Shown: piece by piece, positions 36,609 to 44,269 of the stretch
Layout of the letters: the number at the start of each line of letters is the position of its first letter
How positions within the stretch are numbered: position 1 is the first letter of the stretch
Translations under genes and position numbers: made by a program
The notes under the pieces: model-generated
The model's database searches: none
What the model was told of the DNA's origin: nothing
What the model saw: only the letters and a program-made list of their open reading frames with translations
Assembly: GCA_045536965.1 (NCBI GenBank)
Contig: JAZSON010000021.1
Location: 62,001-126,000 of the forward strand
Source: UBA5448 sp045536965
GTDB taxonomy: Bacteria; Bacillota; Clostridia; Oscillospirales; SIG627
Reading direction: 5' to 3'
DNA length: 64,000 nucleotides

Positions 36609-36741
36609 ACAAATCATCCGCATCCTGTACGGGCACTTCATCGGGAGAATTCGGTCTGCCTGTATAAGAACCGTCGGGGTCGGTCTTACTTGGAGGATTG
36701 GGTCGGATGGTCTTATCCTTGGCTTTTGCGTCTTTTTTCAT
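36607..36741 (-). CDS. 44-residue hydrophilic small protein, unknown
   Basis: An ATG preceded at good spacing by AATGAGGTG opens a 44-codon frame. The product starts MKKDAKAKDKTIRPNPP, continues DPDGSYTGRP and ends VPVQDADDL. It is Pro/Asp/Lys-rich, without a membrane helix or signal. The Asp-Pro-x-Gly-Ser-Tyr-Thr-Gly and Pro-Val-Gln-Asp-Ala-Asp-Asp-Leu stretches look like constrained motifs, and the ribosome site supports translation. Function unknown. Confidence 0.65.
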   Translation of the reverse strand: MKKDAKAKDKTIRPNPPSKTDPDGSYTGRPNSPDEVPVQDADDL

Positions 36742-36793
36742 TCTATTCACCTCATTGGTATTATAAACCGCAATGTTTGCGGATATACAAAAA

Positions 36794-36825
36794 ACGGAGA
36801 CATCTTCACAATGAAGTGTCTCCGT
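36794..36825 (-). terminator. terminator after the zinc-ribbon membrane protein
   Basis: ACGGAGACA / TGTCTCCGT with an inner CTTCA / TGAAG stem, followed by TTTT on the minus strand. The 44-residue small ORF lies just beyond it. Confidence 0.8.
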
Positions 36826-36842
36826 CGTTTTACAAATTCAAT

Positions 36843-37532
36843 TTATTGAACGGAAGTGCCGCAGTTAGTGCAGAAGAGAGCGCCGCTTGCAACTTCTTTG
36901 CCACAGTTGGTGCAGAATTTCTTTGCAGGTGCTGCAGGCTCTTGTGCGGGAGCGGCTGCTTCAACAGCAGGTTCTAAAGCAGTGGTTTGAGCCGCAGGTG
37001 CGGTAAAGGGAGCGTACTGGGGAGCAGCGTTTTGCTGGGGAGCTGCATAGTTAAAAGACTGGGGTTGCCGGGGAGCCTGGAATTGGTTGTCTACAGGAGC
37101 GATGGGTTTATTTTTGTTTGCGGGAATCTTCATGTTGATCTCGGAAATGTTGCGGCAGATAATGAGAATGAGCATGATAAATTCGTAAACGATACGAACA
37201 AGGATGTTTCCTAAAGTGATGATCAAAAGGAAATCAAGGAAAGCACCACCTTGGAACAACAAGAAGAACGAATCCAAGGTGATCCAAATGGTAATGATCA
37301 AATAGGAAATACGAACGATCGCGTCAAGAAGCAAGGTTCTGAATCCAAGGAAGTTATAAAGCAAACCTTTAAAACCTGTAAACTTGCCGTCATTGGATCT
37401 CTTCAAAAACATGAAGTAAAGAAGAAGTCCGCCGACCAAAGCCAAAACAAATGCAAGAATGGTCAAAGCAATAGAGCCGCCAAGAGAAGAGCCGTAGATG
37501 TCGCCATAATAACCGCCGGAAAATGCAAACAT
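36843..37532 (-). CDS. membrane protein with C-terminal zinc ribbon
   Basis: 229 residues from the ATG at the eighth codon of the frame, with AAAGGGG upstream. Three to four hydrophobic helices (about 20-42, 72-95, 100-130) form the N-terminal half. A Pro/Ala/Gln-rich linker (about 150-205) follows, then a zinc ribbon: FCTNCGKEVASGALFCTNCG (two CxxC knuckles). Many clostridial proteins of this kind are annotated only as zinc-ribbon domain proteins; function unknown. Own promoter and terminator. Confidence 0.85.
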   Translation of the reverse strand: MFAFSGGYYGDIYGSSLGGSIALTILAFVLALVGGLLLYFMFLKRSNDGKFTGFKGLLYNFLGFRTLLLDAIVRISYLIITIWITLDSFFLLFQGGAFLDFLLIITLGNILVRIVYEFIMLILIICRNISEINMKIPANKNKPIAPVDNQFQAPRQPQSFNYAAPQQNAAPQYAPFTAPAAQTTALEPAVEAAAPAQEPAAPAKKFCTNCGKEVASGALFCTNCGTSVQ

Positions 37533-37567
37533 AGTAGTGTGTACCCCTTTCAAAATATATTGTACAC

Positions 37568-37596
37568 AGTATATATCACACCCATTGAAAAGTCAA
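37568..37596 (-). promoter_or_regulatory. promoter for the zinc-ribbon membrane protein
   Basis: Minus-strand TTGACT, 17-base spacer and TATACT. It is divergent from the trhA promoter. Confidence 0.75.
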
Positions 37597-37628
37597 GTGT
37601 ATTTACACTTTTTTACGACAAATTATTC

Positions 37629-37657
37629 TTGATTTTTGGGGATTAAAATGATATAAT
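37629..37657 (+). promoter_or_regulatory. promoter for the TrhA-like gene
   Basis: TTGATT, 17-base spacer and TATAAT, about 60 bases before the ATG. Confidence 0.7.
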
Positions 37658-37717
37658 TTTTTTAAAAACCAGCATACAATGTAAACTGACAATATATGGA
37701 AACAAGGTGAATTTTTC

Positions 37718-38392
37718 ATGCCGAAAAAAAGCATACTCGAAAAAATCAAACTCCCCTCTTACACACGCGGCGAGGAAATATTCAACATGGTCACCCACAT
37801 TGTTGGGGGCGGTCTCGGCATCGTCATGTTCGTTCTTTGTATTATATTTTCATCCCTCCACGCCGATCCTTGGGCGATCGTAAGCAGTGTGATATACGGA
37901 TTTACCCTGATCGTGATGTTTTGCGTATCCAGCCTTTACCACGGACTGAAAAGCGAAGTGGCCAAAAAGGTCATGCGCATCATCGATCATTGTGACATCT
38001 ATTTCTTTATCGCGGGCACATATACACCTATTCTTCTCGCAGGCGTTCGTCCCATCAATCCCACAGTGGCTTGGATTGTCTTTGCGATTGAATGGGGATT
38101 TGCACTTCTCGCCTCCCTCCTCAACGCCATTGATTTGGCAAAATTTAAAATATTTTCCATGATCGCCTATCTTGCGATGGGTTGGGCGGCTATTTTCGCT
38201 CTCAAATCCACCATTGACGCCTTGACCTTTACAGGCTTTTTGTGGATTCTCACAGGCGGCATCGCTTACACCATCGGCGCTGTGCTCTACGGCATTGGAA
38301 AAAAGAAGCGTTACATCCACGCGATCTTCCATATTTTTGTGGACATCGCGGCCATTTTGCAGTTTGTCGGTATTTTTTGTTATGTGATTTAA
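37718..38392 (+). CDS. trhA: TrhA/hemolysin III family (PAQR-type) membrane protein
   Basis: 224 residues, seven predicted helices. Metal-binding family motifs are visible: N-terminal NMVTHIVGGGLG, SSLYHGL, IDHCDIYFFIAGTYTP and C-terminal HAIFHIFVDIAA. The family is related to adiponectin receptors and is linked to membrane-lipid homeostasis; haemolysin activity is historical naming. AAGGTG precedes the ATG. Confidence 0.92.
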   Translation: MPKKSILEKIKLPSYTRGEEIFNMVTHIVGGGLGIVMFVLCIIFSSLHADPWAIVSSVIYGFTLIVMFCVSSLYHGLKSEVAKKVMRIIDHCDIYFFIAGTYTPILLAGVRPINPTVAWIVFAIEWGFALLASLLNAIDLAKFKIFSMIAYLAMGWAAIFALKSTIDALTFTGFLWILTGGIAYTIGAVLYGIGKKKRYIHAIFHIFVDIAAILQFVGIFCYVI

Positions 38393-38452
38393 AGACAAAA
38401 GGAGAAATCACAAAAATTGCTATGAAACACACGCCAAAATTTCACATAAATG

Positions 38453-38481
38453 TTGACAATTATACATTTATTGGCTATAAT
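38453..38481 (+). promoter_or_regulatory. perfect-consensus promoter of the amino-acid ABC operon
   Basis: TTGACA, 17-base spacer, TATAAT, with a GGAGG ribosome site between it and the binding-protein ATG. Expected to be very strong. Confidence 0.92.
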
Positions 38482-38513
38482 GACATAAGAAATTAAAATA
38501 TGGAGGTCTTAAC

Positions 38514-39350
38514 ATGAGAAAGATTATTTCATTCGTACTTATCCTTGCATTTTCTTTCTGTTTTACAGCCTGTGGTGATGATGTCACCGCTAAAGTCATC
38601 GATATAAACCTGACCCAAGAAGAATATGCTTTCGGTGTCGACAAGAATCAACCCGAATTGCTACAACAAGTCAATGATTTTATCGCAGAAATCAAACAAA
38701 ACGGCAAACTTGAAGAAATCACCAACAAATATTTCGGCGACGGCACACCCACTCCTGTTACCTCCGCTGTCAAGGATTCATCCAAGGATCAGCTCGTCGT
38801 TGCTACCAACGCTGCTTTTGAACCCTTTGAATATACCGACGGCGACAAATACCTCGGTATTGATATGGAAATTGCTTATCTTTTGGCACAGAAGCTCGGC
38901 AAAGAGCTCGTGATCGATAACATGAACTTTGATGCTGTTTGTCTCTCGGTCGGTCAACAGAAATGCGACATCGCCATGGCAGGCTTGACCATCAAAGAAG
39001 ACCGCAAAGAACACGTTAACTTCTCTTCCCCCTACTATGAAGCATCACAGAAACTGATTGTTCGCAGCGACGATTCCACCTTTGACAACTGCACCACCGC
39101 TGCTGATGTGGAAGCCATCCTCAAAGGCTTTGATAACACCACAAAAATCGGCGTTCAGAACGGTACCACCGGTCAGTTCTACGTCAAAGGCGATGCTGGT
39201 TGGGAATTCGATGGCTTTGCTACCACTTGCGTCGGTTTCGCCAACGGTTCTCTGGCCGTTCAAGACATGCTCAACGGAAATGTTCAATATGTTGTGATTG
39301 ACTCCGCCCCCGCACAATTCATCACCGCTGCCATCAACGCAATGAAATAA
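38514..39350 (+). CDS. amino-acid ABC transporter substrate-binding lipoprotein, apparently circularly permuted
   Basis: 278 residues. Signal peptide with lipobox CFTAC|G. Family-3 solute-binding motifs: LVVATNAAFEPFEY, GIDMEIAYLLAQKLGKE, DIAMAGLTIKEDRKEHVNFS. Residues 28-75 (LTQEEYAFGVDKNQPELL, then FIAEIKQNGKLEEITNKYF) are what normally forms the extreme C-terminus of this family. The real C-terminus instead stops at VIDSAPAQFITAAINAMK, where that segment would follow. The last helix region has thus moved to the front. A polar amino-acid ligand is likely; it partners the permease and ATPase downstream. Confidence 0.9.
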   Translation: MRKIISFVLILAFSFCFTACGDDVTAKVIDINLTQEEYAFGVDKNQPELLQQVNDFIAEIKQNGKLEEITNKYFGDGTPTPVTSAVKDSSKDQLVVATNAAFEPFEYTDGDKYLGIDMEIAYLLAQKLGKELVIDNMNFDAVCLSVGQQKCDIAMAGLTIKEDRKEHVNFSSPYYEASQKLIVRSDDSTFDNCTTAADVEAILKGFDNTTKIGVQNGTTGQFYVKGDAGWEFDGFATTCVGFANGSLAVQDMLNGNVQYVVIDSAPAQFITAAINAMK

Positions 39351-39371
39351 ACCAACAAAACATTCATTTAG

Positions 39372-39412
39372 AGCCCGTGTATCTCATCGGATTTCGGTTG
39401 AGTGCACGGGCT
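39372..39412 (+). terminator. hairpin between binding-protein and permease genes (partial terminator)
   Basis: AGCCCGTG / CACGGGCT stem enclosing an ATCTCA / TGAGT inner stem, with only CTTTATAC after it. Such weak intercistronic hairpins usually let the binding protein be made in excess over the membrane parts. Confidence 0.6.
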
Positions 39413-39428
39413 TTATACAAGGTGCACA

Positions 39429-40139
39429 ATGGGAAATTTTGAAAGAAAAATTGAAGTATTTTTTGAAGTTCTAATTGATAAGGGCGGATACAAACAGGTA
39501 CTCGAAGGACTTAAAAACACCCTCATGATCGCCGTGCTCGGTTTGATCATCGGTATTGTAATCGGTACTTTGATTGCGGCAGTTCGTGTGATGCCCAAAT
39601 ATAAAACCTTCCCCAAGGTGTTAAACGGCTTTTGCGGCTTATATGTCGGTTTTTTCCGCGGCACACCAATGGTGGTTCAGCTTCTCGTCTTTTATTACGT
39701 CTTGATGCCGTTGATGGGTTTGAATCTCAATTCTGTCAATGTTGCGATTTGCGTATTTGGCCTCAACAGCGGCGCTTACATATCGGAAATCATGCGAAGC
39801 GGTATTCAATCGGTGGATCACGGACAAATGGAAGCGGGCAGAGCACTCGGTCTCACCTATACCGCCACCATGATAAAAATTGTCATTCCGCAGGCCGTGA
39901 AAAATATACTCCCGACTTTGGGCAATGAATTCATCGCACTCATCAAAGAAACATCGGTTGTCAGCTTTGTCGGTGCTACCGATCTGTATGTTGCTTTCAG
40001 TTATATCGCAAGCAACAAATACGAATTCATGGTTCCCTACATTTTCATGGCGCTCATTTATATCGTCCTTGTTATGGCCATCACCCTCTTGATTAAGTTG
40101 ATGGAAAGGAGTTTGAAGAAAAGTGATAGAAGTCGTTAA
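39429..40139 (+). CDS. polar amino-acid ABC transporter permease
   Basis: 236 residues from the ATG after AAGGTG; the frame is open 9 codons further. About five helices. His/Glu/Gln/Arg permease motifs: GLKNTLMIAVLG, FFRGTPMVVQL and the EAA loop EAGRALGLTYTATMIKIVIPQAVK. It overlaps the ATPase gene by 17 bases. Confidence 0.95.
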   Translation: MGNFERKIEVFFEVLIDKGGYKQVLEGLKNTLMIAVLGLIIGIVIGTLIAAVRVMPKYKTFPKVLNGFCGLYVGFFRGTPMVVQLLVFYYVLMPLMGLNLNSVNVAICVFGLNSGAYISEIMRSGIQSVDHGQMEAGRALGLTYTATMIKIVIPQAVKNILPTLGNEFIALIKETSVVSFVGATDLYVAFSYIASNKYEFMVPYIFMALIYIVLVMAITLLIKLMERSLKKSDRSR

Positions 40140-40878
40140 TCTCCAAAAAAATTACGGCAATCTCCGTGTATTAAACAATATTTCCGTAACCATCAACAAG
40201 GGTGAGAAGGTTGTTATTATCGGGCCATCCGGTTCCGGGAAATCGACGTTTTTGCGTTGTCTGAATTGTCTTGAAGATCCAACCTCCGGAAAAATCATCT
40301 TCAACGGAACAGATATCGCTGATATTAAGGTAGATATCAACGTACACCGTCGCAAAATGGGCATGGTTTTTCAACAATTCAATTTATTCAACAATAAAAC
40401 CGTTTTAGAAAACATTATGCTCGCCCCCGTTTATGTCGGCATGAAAGAACGCAAGAAAACGGGCAAGTCCAAATATGAAATTATTGAAGAATCCAAAAAC
40501 AGAGCCATGGATCTTTTGGTCCGTATCGGCTTGGAGGACAAAGCGGATGTTTACCCCTCTACCCTTTCAGGCGGTCAAAAACAGCGTGTTGCCATCGTGC
40601 GATCCCTTGCCATGAATCCCGAAGTCATCCTCTTTGATGAACCGACAAGCGCGCTGGATCCTGAAATGGTTGGCGAGGTGCTCGATCTGATCAAAGAACT
40701 GGCGCAGGGCGGCATGACCATGGTCATCGTTACCCACGAAATGGGATTTGCCAGAGAAGTTGGCACACGACTCTTCTTTATGGATGGCGGACAAATCGTG
40801 GAAGACCGCAAACCAGAGGAATTCTTTACCGATCCCCATTCTCCTCACGCAGTATATTTTCTTTCAAAAGTGTTATAA
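40123..40878 (+). CDS. polar amino-acid ABC transporter ATP-binding protein
   Basis: 251 residues from GTG. Walker A GPSGSGKSTFLRCL, Q-loop FQQFNLF, signature LSGGQKQRVAIVRSLA, Walker B VILFDEPTSALDPE, switch His in VTHEMGFARE. A short insertion (about 105-120, KERKKTGKSK) is typical of the GlnQ group. Overlaps the permease gene, so translation is coupled. Confidence 0.96.
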   Translation: MIEVVNLQKNYGNLRVLNNISVTINKGEKVVIIGPSGSGKSTFLRCLNCLEDPTSGKIIFNGTDIADIKVDINVHRRKMGMVFQQFNLFNNKTVLENIMLAPVYVGMKERKKTGKSKYEIIEESKNRAMDLLVRIGLEDKADVYPSTLSGGQKQRVAIVRSLAMNPEVILFDEPTSALDPEMVGEVLDLIKELAQGGMTMVIVTHEMGFAREVGTRLFFMDGGQIVEDRKPEEFFTDPHSPHAVYFLSKVL

Positions 40879-40882
40879 ACAA

Positions 40883-40913
40883 AATGGCTATGACCAAAAC
40901 GGTCATAGCCATT
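40883..40913. terminator. terminator after the ABC operon, shared with the convergent DUF1624 gene
   Basis: AATGGCTATGACC / GGTCATAGCCATT stem with a 5-base loop between converging genes. Confidence 0.8.
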
Positions 40914-40933
40914 ATTTATGTCTATACGCACCA

Positions 40934-41668
40934 TTACAAGATCAATGTAAATATAGCAAGAAGAATCGGCTGGTGTAAAAGGTAAATCAAGAGAGAATGT
41001 CTTCCGATCCATGCAAGCGATTTGCACTTTCCCTTGGAAAGTATATTGAATCGGTTGTATTTCTTAAGCCAATGATAAGAAAAATAGCCGCAAGAAAATA
41101 TGAAAATCCATGGAAATATCGGGAAATAGTCGGCCGAAACCAAATCTGTAATTGAAAAACCAAGATATGAAAGAATCAGATTTCTACTTTGAGAGATGGG
41201 CAGTGTGAAGAATTGAATCATTCCCACACCGATATAGCCTTCATATATATGTTCGGTGCATAAAAATAAAAACAGAGACACACCGATTGAAACCGCGGGA
41301 TGTAACGATTTTATAAAACGGTCAAGCAGCGCAAAGATCAACATACAAGAGCCGAGAAAAGTTAAAATTCCAAACAGTATGCTGATTTGATCGGATATGA
41401 GGGTGGTTACAACGGTTATCATGATGCCAAACGATAATACCACCGCGCCTCTTTTGAAGGGATTGCGGGAAAAAGAAAAACAAAATCCACTGATAAAAAT
41501 GAATAAAATACATCCAATCTTTTGCCAGCACATTACAATATCCGATTCTATCCAAAGGGGATAGAATCCATAAATATAAAACAGATCAAACAAAAAATGA
41601 AAAATGACCATATCCACAACGGCAACACCGCGCAGGATATCAATAAGTGGCAATCTTCTCTCGTTCAC
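40934..41668 (-). CDS. DUF1624 / heparan-alpha-glucosaminide acetyltransferase-like membrane protein
   Basis: 244 residues from GTG preceded by AAAGGAGG. Seven to eight helices. The N-terminal LPLIDILRGVAVVDMVIFHF and C-terminal WIGRHSLLIYLLHQPILLA are characteristic of the HGSNAT-catalytic/DUF1624 group of membrane acyltransferase-like proteins. Likely transfers an acyl group to a surface glycan (family-level inference). Own promoter. Confidence 0.82.
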   Translation of the reverse strand: MNERRLPLIDILRGVAVVDMVIFHFLFDLFYIYGFYPLWIESDIVMCWQKIGCILFIFISGFCFSFSRNPFKRGAVVLSFGIMITVVTTLISDQISILFGILTFLGSCMLIFALLDRFIKSLHPAVSIGVSLFLFLCTEHIYEGYIGVGMIQFFTLPISQSRNLILSYLGFSITDLVSADYFPIFPWIFIFSCGYFSYHWLKKYNRFNILSKGKCKSLAWIGRHSLLIYLLHQPILLAIFTLIL

Positions 41669-41704
41669 ACGTCTCCCCTCCTTTATTTCGAATCGTTTAA
41701 TTCT

Positions 41705-41733
41705 ATTTTAACCACCCAAACAAACAAAGTCAA
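41705..41733 (-). promoter_or_regulatory. promoter for the DUF1624 gene
   Basis: Minus-strand TTGACT, 17-base spacer and TAAAAT, about 35 bases before the GTG. Confidence 0.7.
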
Positions 41734-41763
41734 GGACTATATCGCTATCTCGATATAGTCCTT
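41732..41763 (-). terminator. hairpin after the 53-residue membrane peptide gene
   Basis: AAGGACTATATCG / CGATATAGTCCTT, 6-base loop. The T-run on the minus strand is interrupted (TGACTTTG). It also abuts the -35 of the next promoter. Confidence 0.6.
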
Positions 41764-41793
41764 ATGTGATTTATATTCAATTGTATCAAAAGA

Positions 41794-41955
41794 TTACTCT
41801 TCCTTTTGATTTGTATTCACATGAATATCATCACAAGATTCACCACATGCATCCTCATTATCTTCATATAAGGAATTTAAACGAAGCAGACACCACATGA
41901 TGAATAAATGAAATAGAACAAGAATAACCAATACGATTGCAAAAATGTTTGTCAC
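41794..41955 (-). CDS. 53-residue single-pass membrane peptide
   Basis: From a GTG 7 bases after GGGGG (the frame is open 27 codons further without a better site). One helix (IFAIVLVILVLFHLFIMWCL) and an acidic tail with ACGESCDD. No recognised family. It lies downstream of capE and may be the last gene of the polysaccharide transcript or separate. Confidence 0.45.
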   Translation of the reverse strand: MTNIFAIVLVILVLFHLFIMWCLLRLNSLYEDNEDACGESCDDIHVNTNQKEE

Positions 41956-41980
41956 ATTACAACCCCCAATAAAACTCACA

Positions 41981-42047
41981 CTGCTAACGTTGGATATGAC
42001 TATGAAAAAAGGCGGTTTTATAAAAGATAAAAACATAGCGTTAGCAG
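41981..42047. repeat. 9-bp inverted repeat around a 49-base spacer
   Basis: CTGCTAACG at 41981-41989 and CGTTAGCAG at 42039-42047 flank an A/T-rich spacer in the gap after capE. It could form a hairpin at the transcript end, or be the relic of a small element. No flanking target duplication is obvious. Confidence 0.4.
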
Positions 42048-42114
42048 GGACTGCATTTTATATTCTTAACAGGATTGTTGCATCGTATTCTAAAAAAACG
42101 AAATATGAGACTGA

Positions 42115-43155
42115 TTACTTTTTAGCCAATTCTTCTTGAATGTATGCCAATGATGCGATCTTATCCTTGGTTTCATCCACACTCAAAAGACGGGTATTAT
42201 GAGAATTAAACTCGGTCAATGTGTTGCGTTCGGCATCGCCTTTATTAAAATACTTGTCATAATTTAAACCGCGCTTATCACAGGGAACACGGTAAAAGTC
42301 GCCCATATCAATTGCATTTGCACATTCTTCATTGGTAAGAAGCGTTTCGTACATCTTTTCACCATGACGAATGCCGATGATTTTAATTGCATTTTTATCC
42401 CCGCCAAACAGTTCACAAACCGCTTCAGCTTGGGTCTTTATGGTGCAAGCGGGAGCTTTCTGAACAAGAATATCACCACTCTCACCGTGTTCAAAAGCAA
42501 AGAGTACAAGATCTACCGCTTCATCAAGTGACATGATGAATCTGGTCATGGTCGGATCGGTAATGGTAATAGGATTGCCGTTTCTGATTTGATCGATCCA
42601 CAAGGGAATAACAGAGCCGCGCGAACACATCACATTACCATAACGTGTACAGCAAATTTTGGTTTTTTCGGGACTGACAGTTCTGGATTTCGCTACGATG
42701 ACCTTTTCCATCATTGCCTTTGAGGTTCCCATGGCATTCACGGGGTATGCAGCTTTGTCGGTTGAAAGACAAACAACATTTTTAACGCCCGCTTCTATTG
42801 CAGCATTTAAAACATTTTCCGTTCCCAAGACATTTGTCTTAACAGCTTCGATCGGAAAAAACTCGCAGGAAGGGACTTGTTTGAGAGCGGCGGCGTGGAA
42901 AATATAATCTACGCCATGCATCGCATTCTTTACAGAGGCGAGATCTCGAACATCACCAATGTAGAATTTAATTTTCTCCGCAACCTCCGGCATCTTTGCC
43001 TGAAATTCGTGACGCATATCATCTTGTTTCTTTTCATCGCGTGAAAAGATACGAATTTCTCCAATGTCGGTTTTCAAGAACCGATTCAGGACGGCATTGC
43101 CAAAAGAGCCTGTACCGCCGGTGATAAGCAAAGTTTTGTTTGTGAAAAGTGACAT
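42115..43155 (-). CDS. capE: UDP-GlcNAc 4,6-dehydratase/5-epimerase, CapE/FnlA type
   Basis: 346 residues from the ATG after CAGGAGAG. Short-chain dehydrogenase fold: NAD site TGGTGSFGNAV, IGDVRD, LKQVPSCEFFP. The catalytic stretch is STDKAAYPVNAMGTSK, with Met where most family members have Tyr, the SMK triad known for CapE. DMGDFYRVPCDKRGLNY also matches CapE. It makes the 4-keto-6-deoxy precursor of UDP-L-FucNAc. The usual partners CapF and CapG are not in the window; the DegT aminotransferase at the other end of the operon could use a 4-keto product instead. Last large gene of the operon. Confidence 0.92.
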   Translation of the reverse strand: MSLFTNKTLLITGGTGSFGNAVLNRFLKTDIGEIRIFSRDEKKQDDMRHEFQAKMPEVAEKIKFYIGDVRDLASVKNAMHGVDYIFHAAALKQVPSCEFFPIEAVKTNVLGTENVLNAAIEAGVKNVVCLSTDKAAYPVNAMGTSKAMMEKVIVAKSRTVSPEKTKICCTRYGNVMCSRGSVIPLWIDQIRNGNPITITDPTMTRFIMSLDEAVDLVLFAFEHGESGDILVQKAPACTIKTQAEAVCELFGGDKNAIKIIGIRHGEKMYETLLTNEECANAIDMGDFYRVPCDKRGLNYDKYFNKGDAERNTLTEFNSHNTRLLSVDETKDKIASLAYIQEELAKK

Positions 43156-43251
43156 GATTTTATTCTCTCCTGTCAAAGTATATTATATTATTAATCAATA
43201 TTATTTATAAAAACACCAAAATACAAGTGACTCAAAAAATATGAATACGTA

Positions 43252-44214
43252 TTACCAATAACATCCGCCTTCAACATTCTTTAAATTTTTTGGACGTTCA
43301 TTAGACGAGGGGTATATCCAATCATCATTAGAATATTTAATAACAGCTTCGTTATTCTCCCAGCGTTGGCCTTTTATACCAAACAAAAGTTGAAGACAAC
43401 CTCCCATATGTATAGCTTTCTTCCCCGCCTCCTTCAACATAGCAGCCAAAGGGAATCCGTATGCTCCGCAACCAATGAGAGCAATATCGAAATCAATTTT
43501 CAAAGCTTCGTGATACATATAATCCAGCGCTTCAAACCAATCAGAAAATCTGGTATCAGTTTCTCCAGCAATCGTTTGGACAGCTTTGAGTGTTTTTAGT
43601 TGAAAATCCGGCAATATATCGGTTCCCGGAAATAAGCTTTCCCTTTTATTATATTGGCTTATAATCGACTCTTCAAATGGGTGGATAACTAAAACTTTTT
43701 TGCCTCTCAGTCCCCTAGTCCACGGGGTTTCAACATACCAGGGTTCAACAGCTTTCAAATCAGCTACTTTCGCTGAAGGAGCATAATTTTTAATAATATA
43801 GTCTTCCATTGGTGGATAAAGACAAACCAAAAAATCCGCCAAAGAACTCTTGGCTAAAAGAAGATCTGAAAACAATTTTACCTTTTCTTGATCATTTGGG
43901 AAAAAGCCTGCGTTATTGCAAATTGTGTACATATTTGATTCGTCGAAATGTTTTTTTAGTCTTAATCTTTGCGCTACGCGCCACTTTAATACACCCAACT
44001 CGACGGTACCATAACGAGCAATCATGCAAGGCGCATCAGAAGATATAAACGAATAAATCAAATCGTTGCCTTCCTGCAAAGAAAGCATCTTTTTTCCTGC
44101 ATATCTTCTCGGATAAAGATGTTTAGACTTAAATTTAGACTTAAATTTAGACTTAATCTTACGCTTCAAAACAGAAGCTGAGTATGAAATTATAAACGTG
44201 AATTTATTAACCAC
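43252..44214 (-). CDS. GT-D fold glycosyltransferase
   Basis: 320 residues from GTG after GAGGGAG. GT-D/DUF1792-like signatures: SDAPCMIARYGTVELGVL near residue 60, then VLVIHPFEESI and IALIGCGAYGFPLAAMLKEAGKKAIHMGG with FGIKGQRW. Such domains add sugars (glucose in the Fap1 system). A basic N-terminus carries KSKFKSKFKSKH, coded by a 12-base tandem repeat. Sits between Wzx and CapE genes. Confidence 0.8.
   Translation of the reverse strand: MVNKFTFIISYSASVLKRKIKSKFKSKFKSKHLYPRRYAGKKMLSLQEGNDLIYSFISSDAPCMIARYGTVELGVLKWRVAQRLRLKKHFDESNMYTICNNAGFFPNDQEKVKLFSDLLLAKSSLADFLVCLYPPMEDYIIKNYAPSAKVADLKAVEPWYVETPWTRGLRGKKVLVIHPFEESIISQYNKRESLFPGTDILPDFQLKTLKAVQTIAGETDTRFSDWFEALDYMYHEALKIDFDIALIGCGAYGFPLAAMLKEAGKKAIHMGGCLQLLFGIKGQRWENNEAVIKYSNDDWIYPSSNERPKNLKNVEGGCYW
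44122..44157 (-). repeat. three tandem copies of a 12-base unit inside the GT-D gene
   Basis: Unit TTTAGACTTAAA repeated three times (last base changed). It codes K-S-K-F repeats on the minus strand; the unit is a multiple of three, so copy-number change keeps frame. Confidence 0.85.
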
Positions 44215-44269
44215 TGCATTCTCCCTCGAAATATTGAATGAGAAAAACCTATTAAATAAATCAAACCAA

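Noticed and set aside
41996..42139. 48-codon plus-strand frame (starts MTMKKGGFIKDK) in the gap after capE
   Set aside because: It has only a weak GGA-type site, runs antisense into the end of capE and overlaps the inverted repeat. I cannot support translation.
44122..44157. Short direct repeats as a possible CRISPR array
   Set aside because: The three 12-base units are directly abutting with no spacers and lie in a coding frame. No cas genes are present.
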